64,000 nt of DNA from Rhodococcus wratislaviensis (GTDB lineage: Bacteria > Actinomycetota > Actinomycetes > Mycobacteriales > Mycobacteriaceae): the NCBI RefSeq assembly GCF_900455735.1, contig NZ_UAUI01000002.1, forward strand, positions 146,028 through 210,027, given 5' to 3'. Numbering within the stretch: the stretch's first letter is position 1; each line of letters starts with the position of its first letter. A program made the position numbers and the translations under genes. This document shows, one piece after another, positions 54,424 to 62,211 of this stretch. Below the pieces are notes generated by a model. It was not told the DNA's origin and searched no databases. It was given only the letters and a program-made list of their open reading frames with translations.

Positions 54424-55392
54424 ATGACCACCCCCTCGGATCTCGCACCGGTGTGGCGTCCGGCGCCCCACGAATTCGCCGATCCCTCCCTACCCCCGAC
54501 GGTTCGCGTCTACGAGGTGGGACCGCGCGACGGGCTCCAGGCCGAGTCGACCCTGGTTCCCACCGCGGTCAAGGCGGAGTTCTGCCGTCGGCTCGTGTCC
54601 GCCGGGGTCCGAGCACTCGAGGTGACGAGTTTCGTTTCCCCGAAATGGATTCCGCAGCTCGCCGACGCCGCAGCGCTCGTGGCCGAACTCGACCTCCCCG
54701 ACACCGTCCGCCAGGTCGTGCTGGCCCCCAACGAGCGGGGACTGGAGCGGGCGCTCACCGCGGGTGCCCGGGAGATCGCCGTCTTCGTCAGCGCCACCGA
54801 GGCGTTCGCCCGGAAGAACCTGAACACCACCGTCGCCGGGGCGCTCGACAACGCCCGGCAGGTGGTCGAGGGTGCGCGGGCCGAAGGCATCGGCACGCGT
54901 GGCTACATCTCGATGTGCTTCGGTGATCCGTGGGAGGGGCGGGTCGACCCCGGTCGTGTCGCCGACATCGCCGCGGAACTGACGGGCATGGGATGCTCGT
55001 CGATCTCGCTCGGTGACACCATCGGCGTCGCCACCCCCGGACACGTCCGCGCCGTGCTCGACGCCGTGCAGGCCGCCGGTGTTCCGATCGACTCCATCGC
55101 AGGACACTTCCACGACACGTACGGCCAGGCGCTGTCCAACGTGCACGCCGCACTGATCGACGGAGTCACCGAATTCGACACCGCGGCAGGAGGCCTCGGC
55201 AGATGCCCCTACGCGAAGGGTGCCACCGGGAACCTCGCCACCGAGGACCTGGTGTGGATGTTGCACGGCCTCGGCATCCACACGGGCATCGATCTCGACG
55301 CACTGACCGACACCTCCCGCTGGATGGCCGGGCACATCGGCCATCCCAGCCCGTCGCGGGTGGCGACCGCACTGACCGCCGCCCGCTCCTAG
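54424..55392 (+). CDS. mvaB: hydroxymethylglutaryl-CoA lyase
   Basis: A 322-residue TIM-barrel lyase that splits HMG-CoA into acetoacetate and acetyl-CoA. Motifs are VGPRDGLQAE near residue 38 (catalytic Arg, metal-binding Asp), the metal site AGHFHDTYGQALSN near 230 and the catalytic-cysteine loop GGLGRCPYAKGATGN near 265. About 30 extra residues precede the usual start. It begins one base after the reductase stop, so the two enzymes are made together, as in the mvaAB operon of mevalonate-degrading pseudomonads. Confidence 0.93.
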   Translation: MTTPSDLAPVWRPAPHEFADPSLPPTVRVYEVGPRDGLQAESTLVPTAVKAEFCRRLVSAGVRALEVTSFVSPKWIPQLADAAALVAELDLPDTVRQVVLAPNERGLERALTAGAREIAVFVSATEAFARKNLNTTVAGALDNARQVVEGARAEGIGTRGYISMCFGDPWEGRVDPGRVADIAAELTGMGCSSISLGDTIGVATPGHVRAVLDAVQAAGVPIDSIAGHFHDTYGQALSNVHAALIDGVTEFDTAAGGLGRCPYAKGATGNLATEDLVWMLHGLGIHTGIDLDALTDTSRWMAGHIGHPSPSRVATALTAARS

Positions 55393-55424
55393 CGCACGAC
55401 ACCCCTCACACGGAAGTACAGACG

Positions 55425-55901
55425 ATGTCCATCGAAAGCCAGCCCGCACCGCAGGCTCCCCCGCCCACCGACGATCAGACTCGGCCTCGTTATCTCGAGG
55501 TGTGGGGCGACACGGTGGCCGGGCGAGATCTCGCCGCCTCCGTCGTCATCGGTATCGTCGTGAGCGTCTGCGCGCTCCTCGGCGCGACCGCACTCTTCAA
55601 CTCCTTCGTCACGGATTCGTCTCTGGCAGAGGCATATGCACTTCTGGTCGGGATCGCCGCCTGCCTCGTCGCGGGCGTCGTCAGCGGGAAGTTGTTCCGC
55701 CCCAAGCGGAACATCGCCGTCGACTCGTCCGAGGGCGACACGGTCGGCGACGTCATCCGGGTTCTGCAGGAAGAGCGCCAGGGGCTGGGGTCGGTCAGCG
55801 ACCTGCCCGCACAGACGGTCCGGGAGTTGAAGGAACTCGACCTCTACGACCGGTTCGTCGAGGCGGAGACGCAGACGCCCGAGACGGGCGGACGATCATG
55901 A
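55425..55901 (+). CDS. small membrane protein, partner of the TctA-like permease
   Basis: A 158-residue protein with two transmembrane helices (DLAASVVIGIVVSVCALLGA and YALLVGIAACLVAGVVSGKL), a cytoplasmic N-terminus of about 35 residues and a charged C-terminal half of about 75 residues. It is in the place of TctB, but TctB normally has four helices and no such soluble tail. Its stop overlaps the permease start (ATGA), so it is probably a dedicated subunit. I do not recognise the family. Confidence 0.65.
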   Translation: MSIESQPAPQAPPPTDDQTRPRYLEVWGDTVAGRDLAASVVIGIVVSVCALLGATALFNSFVTDSSLAEAYALLVGIAACLVAGVVSGKLFRPKRNIAVDSSEGDTVGDVIRVLQEERQGLGSVSDLPAQTVRELKELDLYDRFVEAETQTPETGGRS

Positions 55902-57277
55902 GCGTGCTGTTCACCAACGACGTCCTGATCGCGATCGCGCTCGGCGTCATCGGCGCCGTCGTATTCTCCCTGATCGGGCTGGTGTCCGGGACCGACGAGA
56001 CGGCCACCATCGCCCCGCTGACCCTGCTGGTCATCCTGCTCGGCGCCCCGCCCGCGGCGGTGTTCACCTTCTTCCTCGCCGGCGCCGTCGCCAAGCACAT
56101 GACCCACGCGGTGCCCACCACGTTGCTCGGCATCCCCGGCGACACGATGGCCGTTCCGCTGATGCGTGAGGCGCGGTTGCTGCGCAGCCTCGGTGTGCCG
56201 CACATCGCCCTGCGCAAGGCGATCTCGGGTGCGATCATCTCCGCGTTCATCGCCGTCCCGGTGGCGGTGCTGTTCGCCACCCTGCTCGCACCGGTCGCGG
56301 ACACGGTCCAGTCGGTGGCACCGTGGTTGTTCCTCGTCGCCGCCGTCGCGATCGCCTACACGTCGCCGGGCAAGTGGTCCGGCGTGGCCGCGCTCGTGCC
56401 GTTCGTCGTGCTCATCCTCGCCCTCAAGTCACTGACGCAGAGCTACGACATCTCCCTGAACATCAGCTACTTCCTCGGCATCGCGGTCGGCCCCCTCATC
56501 GCGGACCTGTTCCTCGTGCTGGGTGCGTCGGGACGCAAGGACATGGCCCGCACCGAACCGGCGACGGTGTGGCTCGCCCCGGAGATCAAGGGGTGGAAGG
56601 GGTACTTCCCGAACCCGTTCCGGATGCTCGACAGCAAACAGACCGCACAGGTCGCGGCGACCGCGACCGTCTCGAGCGCCACGTTCGTCTTCAGCCCGGT
56701 CGCGATGACCGTGCTCATGGGTGAGGTCGTCGGCTCACGGGTCAAGCAGGGCTACCACCGGCTGACGTCGGTGATCGCCGCCCGCAACGGAACCACCGAA
56801 TCCACCTACATCGCCGAGGCGCTCATTCCACTCATCGCGTTCGGTCTGCCGCTGAGCCCGGTCGCCGCAGGCCCGGCCGCACCCCTGTTCAACGCGCCAC
56901 CGGTCTTCACCACCGACGACGGCACCGGGCAGATCCGCAACCTGTCCACGGCACTGACGAACTGGGAGTTCCTGCTCTACGGTCTCGGCGCAGTGGTGAT
57001 CGCCGCGATCATCGCGTACCCGTTCGCGATGAACTTCGCCCACCGCGCGGCCACGCTCGTCGTCCGGTACGTCAGCCACGAGGCGATCATCGCCACGTTC
57101 ACCGGCCTGGTCGTCGTCATCAGCGTCTGGGAGGGCGGCATCCTCGGCCTCGCCGTCACCCTCACCGTCGGACTCGTCGGCGGTCTGCTGTCGCGGGCGT
57201 TCAAGATCCACGCCGGCGTCCTGTTCATGGGGTATTACGTGGCAGTCCTCAGCGTCCCCGCCATCCTCGCACTCTGA
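55898..57277 (+). CDS. TctA-like permease (tripartite tricarboxylate transporter family)
   Basis: A 459-residue membrane protein with 11-12 helices in two related halves. TTLLGIPGDTMAVPLMREAR in the first half and ESTYIAEALIPLIAFGLPLS in the second resemble the paired TctA signature loops, though diverged. No periplasmic binding protein (TctC) gene is in the cluster. Context (HMG-CoA reductase and lyase upstream) suggests import of mevalonate or a related hydroxy acid. It is convergent with the GntR gene, nine bases apart. Confidence 0.65.
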   Translation: MSVLFTNDVLIAIALGVIGAVVFSLIGLVSGTDETATIAPLTLLVILLGAPPAAVFTFFLAGAVAKHMTHAVPTTLLGIPGDTMAVPLMREARLLRSLGVPHIALRKAISGAIISAFIAVPVAVLFATLLAPVADTVQSVAPWLFLVAAVAIAYTSPGKWSGVAALVPFVVLILALKSLTQSYDISLNISYFLGIAVGPLIADLFLVLGASGRKDMARTEPATVWLAPEIKGWKGYFPNPFRMLDSKQTAQVAATATVSSATFVFSPVAMTVLMGEVVGSRVKQGYHRLTSVIAARNGTTESTYIAEALIPLIAFGLPLSPVAAGPAAPLFNAPPVFTTDDGTGQIRNLSTALTNWEFLLYGLGAVVIAAIIAYPFAMNFAHRAATLVVRYVSHEAIIATFTGLVVVISVWEGGILGLAVTLTVGLVGGLLSRAFKIHAGVLFMGYYVAVLSVPAILAL

Positions 57278-57286
57278 CCGCGCCGA

Positions 57287-57985
57287 CTACGCGGTGACCA
57301 GGTCGATGGCGACGGCCGATCCCTGCGGATTGACGACCGCGTCGAGGATGGTCTTCTGCGTCTGGTTCAGATGCTCGGTACAGGCCGCGGCAGCCGCCGG
57401 TCCGTCGCCGGCGAGGATCGCACGGCACATCGACAGGTGCTCCGCCAGCGACACGTCCAGGCGGTCCGGGTGGGAGTGGGCTATGTTGCGGAGCCTCTCG
57501 GTGTGCGGCCGGAGTTCGGCGATCGATCGGGCGAGTTGCGAATTCCGGGTGTGCGCGATCACGGCCTGGTCGAAGGTCTCCGTGAGTGCGTAGAAGCGAT
57601 CCCGCCGGGATTCGGACGGGGTCTCCTCGGAGATCGCCTCGAGTGCCGCCGCTACCTCGTCGAATTGCTGCCGGGCCGCGGTGTCCCGGGTGACGGCCTC
57701 GGCGACCATCCGCGCCGCGGCCGCCTCGAGCAGGATGCGTAGCTCGAACAGGTCCCGAACGCTCTTGATCGAGATGGGAGCGACCCGCGCGCCCTGCCGG
57801 TCGATGAGGGAGACCAGCCCCTCCCCCTCGAGGCGAAGGAAGGCCTGGCGAACCGGGGTGCGCGACGCCGAGAACCGCGTGCCCACGTCGATGGCGCTCA
57901 GCGACTGACCCGGGGACAGGGTCCCGGTCAAAATGTCCTGCTTGAGCTGCTCATATACCTGTTCGCTCTTGCTCTCGCCCGCCAT
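57287..57985 (-). CDS. GntR-family regulator (FadR/FCD subfamily)
   Basis: A 232-residue regulator. The winged helix occupies residues 5-70 (SEQVYEQLKQDILTGTLSPG, SRTPVRQAFLRLEGEGLVSL), and the rest is the all-helical FCD ligand domain (RILLEAAAARMVAEAV, metal-site histidines in AHTRNSQLARS and LAEHLSMCRAIL). It is divergent from the AbrB-type gene with an AGTGGTAT...ATACACT inverted repeat between. It may control both that gene and, by proximity, the mevalonate locus. Confidence 0.92.
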   Translation of the reverse strand: MAGESKSEQVYEQLKQDILTGTLSPGQSLSAIDVGTRFSASRTPVRQAFLRLEGEGLVSLIDRQGARVAPISIKSVRDLFELRILLEAAAARMVAEAVTRDTAARQQFDEVAAALEAISEETPSESRRDRFYALTETFDQAVIAHTRNSQLARSIAELRPHTERLRNIAHSHPDRLDVSLAEHLSMCRAILAGDGPAAAAACTEHLNQTQKTILDAVVNPQGSAVAIDLVTA

Positions 57986-58005
57986 GCATACATCCTAACG
58001 TTCAC

Positions 58006-58030
58006 AGTGGTATGAGCTACGGTATACACT
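58006..58030. promoter_or_regulatory. GntR-type operator candidate
   Basis: AGTGGTAT (58006-58013) and ATACACT (58024-58030) form an imperfect inverted repeat in the 93-base spacer between the GntR and AbrB-type genes. GTATAC-like half sites are common for FadR-type GntR proteins. Confidence 0.5.
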
Positions 58031-58078
58031 AATGCGCACCATAGAACAGGGACAGCATCCCGGAGTAGGCGTCAACAC

Positions 58079-59197
58079 GTGAACGACGTGCACACCACCG
58101 AACGATCCGTGCCGACGCGCGCGTCCGACCTGCGCAGTCGCGGACTCCGTTGGGCTGCACTGATCGCACTTTCGGTCGGCGGCTGGGCCCTCGGTGAGAG
58201 CGTCGGACTGACGGCGGCGGGTCTCTTCTCGGCCCTGATCGTCGCGGCGACCCTGGCCGTCACCGGACGAGGCCCGTCCCGAGTGCCCCGGCCGCTGGGA
58301 AAGCTTGCGCAGGGTGTGCTGGCGAGCGCAGTCGGACTGATGGTGCACCGGGACACGATCGCCGCCCTGGGCTCGATGTGGGTGCCGGTGGTCTCGATCG
58401 CGGCCGCGGCCCTAATGCTCAGCGTGGCGGCCGGAGCACTCCTCGCGCTGCATCGTGACGTGGACGCGGTGACGGGATCCCTCGCCATGACCGCGGGCGG
58501 CGCCACCGGACTCGTCGCGATGGCCCGCGAACTCGGCGGCGACGACCGCGTCGTCGCCGTGGTGCAGTACCTGAGGGTGGCGCTCGTCGTCGTGTCGATG
58601 CCGATGATCGTCACGTTCGGCTTCCGCGCCGATACCGGTGCGGAGACCGTGACGACCACCGATGGCGGCGGGTCCGAATGGTATGTAAGCCTGCCGGTCC
58701 TGGCACTGTTCATCGTGGGCGGAACCGCCGTCGCGTCACTCGTTCGACTGCCCGCACCCGCGACGCTGGGTCCGCTGGCCGTGAGTGCCGGGTTCGAACT
58801 CGGGGGCTGGAGCGACGCGGTCACGGTCCCGCCGATGCTGATGACCGCCGCGTTGATCCTCATCGGCTGGCAGGCCGGGCTTGCGTTCGATCGGGCGAGC
58901 CTGCGGGCGATCGGACGAATCCTGCCGTACGCCGCGCTGCTCACCCTGCTGGTCGGGGCGGCCTGCGCCGGCCTGGGCGTCCTACTCTCCCACCTCACCG
59001 GTGCAAGCCTGCTCGAGGCCTATCTCGCCACCACGCCCGGGGGTCTGGCTGCGGTGCTGGCCGTATCGGCATCCACCGCCTCGAACGTCACGTTCGTCGC
59101 GGCCGCTCAGGTACTGCGCCTGGTCATCATGCTCGTCACCACCCCGCTCATGGCGAAGGCGTTTGCCCACTTCAGTTCTCGGCGCCGCCGAGCGTAG
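58079..59197 (+). CDS. AbrB-type (membrane duplication) transporter-like protein
   Basis: A 372-residue membrane protein with about ten hydrophobic helices arranged as two repeats. Signature-like loops are ALHRDVDAVTGSLAMTAGGA near residue 130 and YLATTPGGLAAVLAVSASTA near 320, where a TxPGG motif recurs in the AbrB membrane family. The role of this family is not well defined; transport or regulation is suggested. Start GTG 58079 (GTG 58088 also in frame) has a weak ribosome site. It is divergent from the GntR gene. A long hairpin follows the stop. Confidence 0.78.
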   Translation: MNDVHTTERSVPTRASDLRSRGLRWAALIALSVGGWALGESVGLTAAGLFSALIVAATLAVTGRGPSRVPRPLGKLAQGVLASAVGLMVHRDTIAALGSMWVPVVSIAAAALMLSVAAGALLALHRDVDAVTGSLAMTAGGATGLVAMARELGGDDRVVAVVQYLRVALVVVSMPMIVTFGFRADTGAETVTTTDGGGSEWYVSLPVLALFIVGGTAVASLVRLPAPATLGPLAVSAGFELGGWSDAVTVPPMLMTAALILIGWQAGLAFDRASLRAIGRILPYAALLTLLVGAACAGLGVLLSHLTGASLLEAYLATTPGGLAAVLAVSASTASNVTFVAAAQVLRLVIMLVTTPLMAKAFAHFSSRRRRA

Positions 59198-59204
59198 CCG
59201 AAAT

Positions 59205-59256
59205 CCTCTCCGGACGGCACGGTCCGGTCGCGTCCGGGCCGTCTCGACCGGAGAGG
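59205..59256 (+). terminator. hairpin after the AbrB-type gene
   Basis: CCTCTCCGG (59205-59213) pairs with CCGGAGAGG (59248-59256); the inner part can fold further (ACGGC with GCCGT). A plausible rho-independent-type terminator lacking a T run. Confidence 0.5.
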
Positions 59257-59401
59257 AGTCCCGTCCACCCCGAGTTTCGTTGCAGTGTTTCCGAACTCGG
59301 GGTGCGTCGGGAATTGGGGTCCTCGAATGTCGGCGCATGGCATCTACCTCCGATTCTTGTGAGCAGCTACCGGGCTGCAGGGTGGGTCTGTGTGGGGTGG
59401 G

Positions 59402-59890
59402 TCAGCCGTAGACTCTCGCGACAAAGGCGTTGAGATTGTCGCGGACCCGCTCGATTCTCTCCTCGGGCTCGAGATCCTCGCGGTACTGCCTGCCGAGTGC
59501 GGGCGATTTCTTCCGGCGCGCGTAGAGCGAGCAGGCGAGATCGGCGCACATGTACGTGCCGATCGAGTTGCCCCGGCGTCCGGATTCACCCGATTTGCGC
59601 GCGGTCATCAGCGAGACGCCGCCATTGGCGTGCGTCGTCATGCAGACCGTGCACATTTGCGCCCGGCGGTAACCGCCCGTTTCGTAGCGCAACGCGACGC
59701 CGACGAGACCGCCGTCCCGCGGTACGACGACATAACAGCGGCCGGGAAACGACGGGTCGCTCCAGCCGAGGAAGTCGAGGTCGTCCCAGGGCCGATCGTC
59801 CAGGTCACGAGGGACGGGTAGGCGCTTGGCGTCGCCTTTGGAGCAGTTGATGAACGACGACCTGATGTCACGTTCGGTGACGGGTTCCAT
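59402..59890 (-). CDS. FBP-domain (treble-clef zinc finger) protein
   Basis: A 162-residue protein resembling actinobacterial fibronectin-binding-protein-type C-terminal domains. Residues 1-60 are a mixed domain (DIRSSFINCSKGDAKRLPVP, WDDLDFLGWSDPSFPGRCYV), then CTVCMTTH near 82 and CADLACSLY near 120 supply four cysteines for a treble-clef zinc site. Such domains are linked to elongation factor G and to fusidic-acid-resistance-like functions in relatives; here no role can be set. The start is ATG 59890, with AAGGAG upstream. Confidence 0.78.
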   Translation of the reverse strand: MEPVTERDIRSSFINCSKGDAKRLPVPRDLDDRPWDDLDFLGWSDPSFPGRCYVVVPRDGGLVGVALRYETGGYRRAQMCTVCMTTHANGGVSLMTARKSGESGRRGNSIGTYMCADLACSLYARRKKSPALGRQYREDLEPEERIERVRDNLNAFVARVYG

Positions 59891-60253
59891 GACGAGATGA
59901 ACTCCTTCTGTCGACGGGTTGACAAAGCCACGTGACAATACGGACAGCAGCGAGGTCGAGCAACGGATTTTCGACGGTCCACGTTTCGAAGGACTGGCCC
60001 GCCCGCGCAGGCAACGAGAACCATATTCAGAAAAACCCACACATAGTCGAGTAATTCTTCCAATAACGGGGGAAAGGTATGTTTCTGACATTGAATGTGG
60101 AACACTGGTCTGATCGGAACCCAAGCCGAGAACGCTGTAACCACGGCACTCTTCACGGCAGCGCATGGACGTGCGGCCGGGACGAGAGCGCAACCTGAGT
60201 GACGCCGTGGTCCGTGCGAATCGGCGGGTGCGGGGCCGGGGTGGGAGAACAGC
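59891..60253. other. intergenic region, AT-richer
   Basis: About 360 bases between divergent genes, richer in A and T than the flanks. It likely holds promoters for the zinc-protein gene and the glycosyltransferase operon. A short ORF at about 60077 (ATG after AAAGG with almost no spacing) is not convincing. No repeat or RNA gene was recognised. Confidence 0.4.
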
Positions 60254-61210
60254 ATGGTGACGAATTCGGACGCCGCGCACACGTCGAGGCGCGAGGCCGA
60301 AACAGGGTCTGTACCGGGCCGGGACCGGGAGCGACCACCGACCGTCTCTCTGTGCATTCCTGCCTATCAGGCGGAGCGTCATCTGCAGACAACGCTCGAC
60401 AGCGTTCTGGCGCAGACCTTCACCGACCTGGAAATCGTGATCGTCGACAACCACAGTTCGGACGGCACCCCCGACATCCTGGAGAACCTCCACGACGACC
60501 GTGTCCGGATCATCCGGAACGAGGCGACGGTGCCGATGGTGGACAATTTCAATCTCGCGATACGCGAGAGCCGAGGACGATTCGTCAAACTGATCTGCGC
60601 CGACGACACCATCGAGCCCGATTGCGTCGCAACACAAGCCGCTGTGCTCGCGGCGGACGACGGCGTGGCGCTCGTATCCGTGCGGACCGATTTCATCGAC
60701 GACGAGGGCACGCTGCTCCGGCCGGCACGGGGGCTCGGGGGAATCGTCGGGCGCAATTCGGGACAAACTGTGGTCCGGCGAATCGTCCGGAGTGGAAGCA
60801 ACCCCATCGGGCCCCCGGTGGCCGGGATGTTCCGCCGGGTCGATTTCGATCGGTGCGGCGGGTTCCGGGGCGAGCTTCTCTTTCCGATGGAGCTCGACCT
60901 GTGGTCGCGACTCGTTCGAAAAGGCGACTTCGTCGGTGTGCCGCGCACGCTGGCATCGTTCCGGATCGGCAGCGATTCGAATACCGCATTGACCTCGGCA
61001 CGTTCGCAACTCGCCCAGCAGCTCGAGTTCACGAGTCGATTGATCCACGATCCCGAATGGCAGATCCCCCTGTCCGACCGAGTACTCGGCCGGATCAATT
61101 CGTACGACATGCAGATGCGGCGAAGTCTGCTGTTCGCACTCAGCGCGCTCCGTGCATCGAGACGCCGGCGTGCACTCGGATCGGAGAAGGGCCGGGAACG
61201 GCCGGGGTGA
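60254..61210 (+). CDS. family 2 glycosyltransferase
   Basis: A 318-residue GT-A fold enzyme. The N-terminal sugar-nucleotide domain starts near residue 30 (VSLCIPAYQAERHLQTTLDS), with VIVDNHSSDGT near 63 and the metal-binding acidic motif in VKLICADDTIEPD near 115. The rest resembles GT2 proteins of exopolysaccharide or cell-wall clusters. GGGAG six bases before ATG 60254 supports the start. It is first of four successive GT2 genes. No transmembrane segment is obvious, so a cytoplasmic or membrane-associated enzyme is likely. Confidence 0.88.
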   Translation: MVTNSDAAHTSRREAETGSVPGRDRERPPTVSLCIPAYQAERHLQTTLDSVLAQTFTDLEIVIVDNHSSDGTPDILENLHDDRVRIIRNEATVPMVDNFNLAIRESRGRFVKLICADDTIEPDCVATQAAVLAADDGVALVSVRTDFIDDEGTLLRPARGLGGIVGRNSGQTVVRRIVRSGSNPIGPPVAGMFRRVDFDRCGGFRGELLFPMELDLWSRLVRKGDFVGVPRTLASFRIGSDSNTALTSARSQLAQQLEFTSRLIHDPEWQIPLSDRVLGRINSYDMQMRRSLLFALSALRASRRRRALGSEKGRERPG

Positions 61211-61224
61211 ATCCGTCTGGACAC

Positions 61225-61266
61225 GAACAGATCGCCGCAACGAACAGATCACCGCAACGAACAGCC
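61225..61266 (+). repeat. 17-bp tandem repeat before the second glycosyltransferase
   Basis: GAACAGATCGCCGCAAC (61225-61241) is followed by GAACAGATCACCGCAAC (61242-61258) and a partial third copy (GAACAGCC). The unit is not a multiple of three, so a change in copy number would shift any reading frame across it. Confidence 0.85.
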
Positions 61267-61356
61267 TCCGGACCCCCGCACTCGTCCGGAGTGAACCCAG
61301 ACATCAGCAGGACGCGGGCACTCGACAGCCCCTATGACGCAACGGACGTGAAGGCG

Positions 61357-62211
61357 ATGGATGCACACGTGACCGAGATACACCCCAACGACAATCCGAG
61401 GAAAACCACGCCGAGACCGACCGTGTCGGTGGTGATGCCGGCACTGAACGAAGCGAAAAATCTACCGTTCGTCGCGGCCCGGATGCCGACCGGCATCGAC
61501 GAGCTCGTGTTCGTCGACGGCAATTCCGTCGACGACACCGTCGCCGTCGCGCGACGGTTGTGGCCCGGCGCGAAGATCCTGACGCAGACCCGTAAGGGTA
61601 AGGGCAATGCGCTGGCCTGCGGTTTCCTACACGCCACGTCCGACATCGTGGTGATGATCGACGCCGACGGATCCACCGACCCCGCCGAGATCCCGGCGTT
61701 CGTCGACGCGCTGGTCCGCGGCGCAGACTTCGCGAAGGGAAGCCGGTTCATCGCCGGCGGTGGAAGCGCCGACATCACGTTCACCCGCCGTCTGGGCAAT
61801 CGGATGCTGAATTCCTTCGTCAACATGGAATTCGCTGTCGCGTTCACCGACCTCTGCTACGGCTACAACGCGTTCTGGCGGCGGCACGTCAGTGTGATGT
61901 CACTGCCCGCGACGGACCGCCCCGACGCCCACTGGGGTGACGGCTTCGAGATCGAGACGCTGATCAACGTCCGGATGGCGACATCCGGCCTCGGCATCGT
62001 CGAGATACCGAGCTTCGAGCGGCGGCGGATCAGTGGCAAGAGCAATCTCAACGTGGTGCGCGACGGTTTCCGGGTGCTGCGGACCGTCCGGATGGAACAC
62101 CGCAACGGCACGAAGATGACTGCGAAGTCGGTCGAGCGGCCCACTTCGCTCACCCGCCGATCCGTCTACTCGTGGCGGTCCCGCGATCGCGGTGATTACG
62201 TTGCCCGATGA
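61357..62211 (+). CDS. family 2 glycosyltransferase (polyprenyl-phosphate-type)
   Basis: A 284-residue GT2 enzyme. VSVVMPALNEAKNLPFVAAR starts the catalytic domain near residue 24, with ELVFVDGNSVDDT near 53 and the DxD motif in VVMIDADGSTDPAEIPAFV near 98. The layout recalls dolichyl/polyprenyl-phosphate sugar synthases without the C-terminal membrane part. The start is uncertain: ATG 61357 is preferred because the in-frame alternatives (GTG 61348; GTG 61207, which overlaps the upstream stop) read across or near a 17-bp tandem repeat. It overlaps the next gene by 20 bases. Confidence 0.85.
   Translation: MDAHVTEIHPNDNPRKTTPRPTVSVVMPALNEAKNLPFVAARMPTGIDELVFVDGNSVDDTVAVARRLWPGAKILTQTRKGKGNALACGFLHATSDIVVMIDADGSTDPAEIPAFVDALVRGADFAKGSRFIAGGGSADITFTRRLGNRMLNSFVNMEFAVAFTDLCYGYNAFWRRHVSVMSLPATDRPDAHWGDGFEIETLINVRMATSGLGIVEIPSFERRRISGKSNLNVVRDGFRVLRTVRMEHRNGTKMTAKSVERPTSLTRRSVYSWRSRDRGDYVAR

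Noticed and set aside
53148..55392. Biosynthetic mevalonate pathway
   Set aside because: No mevalonate kinase, decarboxylase or HMG-CoA synthase is present; instead a lyase directly follows the class II reductase.
55425..55901. Naming the small membrane protein TctB
   Set aside because: It has two, not four, membrane helices and a long charged tail, so only its position supports the name.
60077..60199. A 39-codon ORF in the glycosyltransferase promoter region
   Set aside because: The purine-rich stretch is only one or two bases from the ATG, and the product has no recognisable pattern.
59402..61252. A single long minus-strand frame covering the zinc-protein gene and the first glycosyltransferase
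   Set aside because: Only its last 162 codons look like a protein, with a start and ribosome site at 59890; the rest is antisense to the glycosyltransferase.
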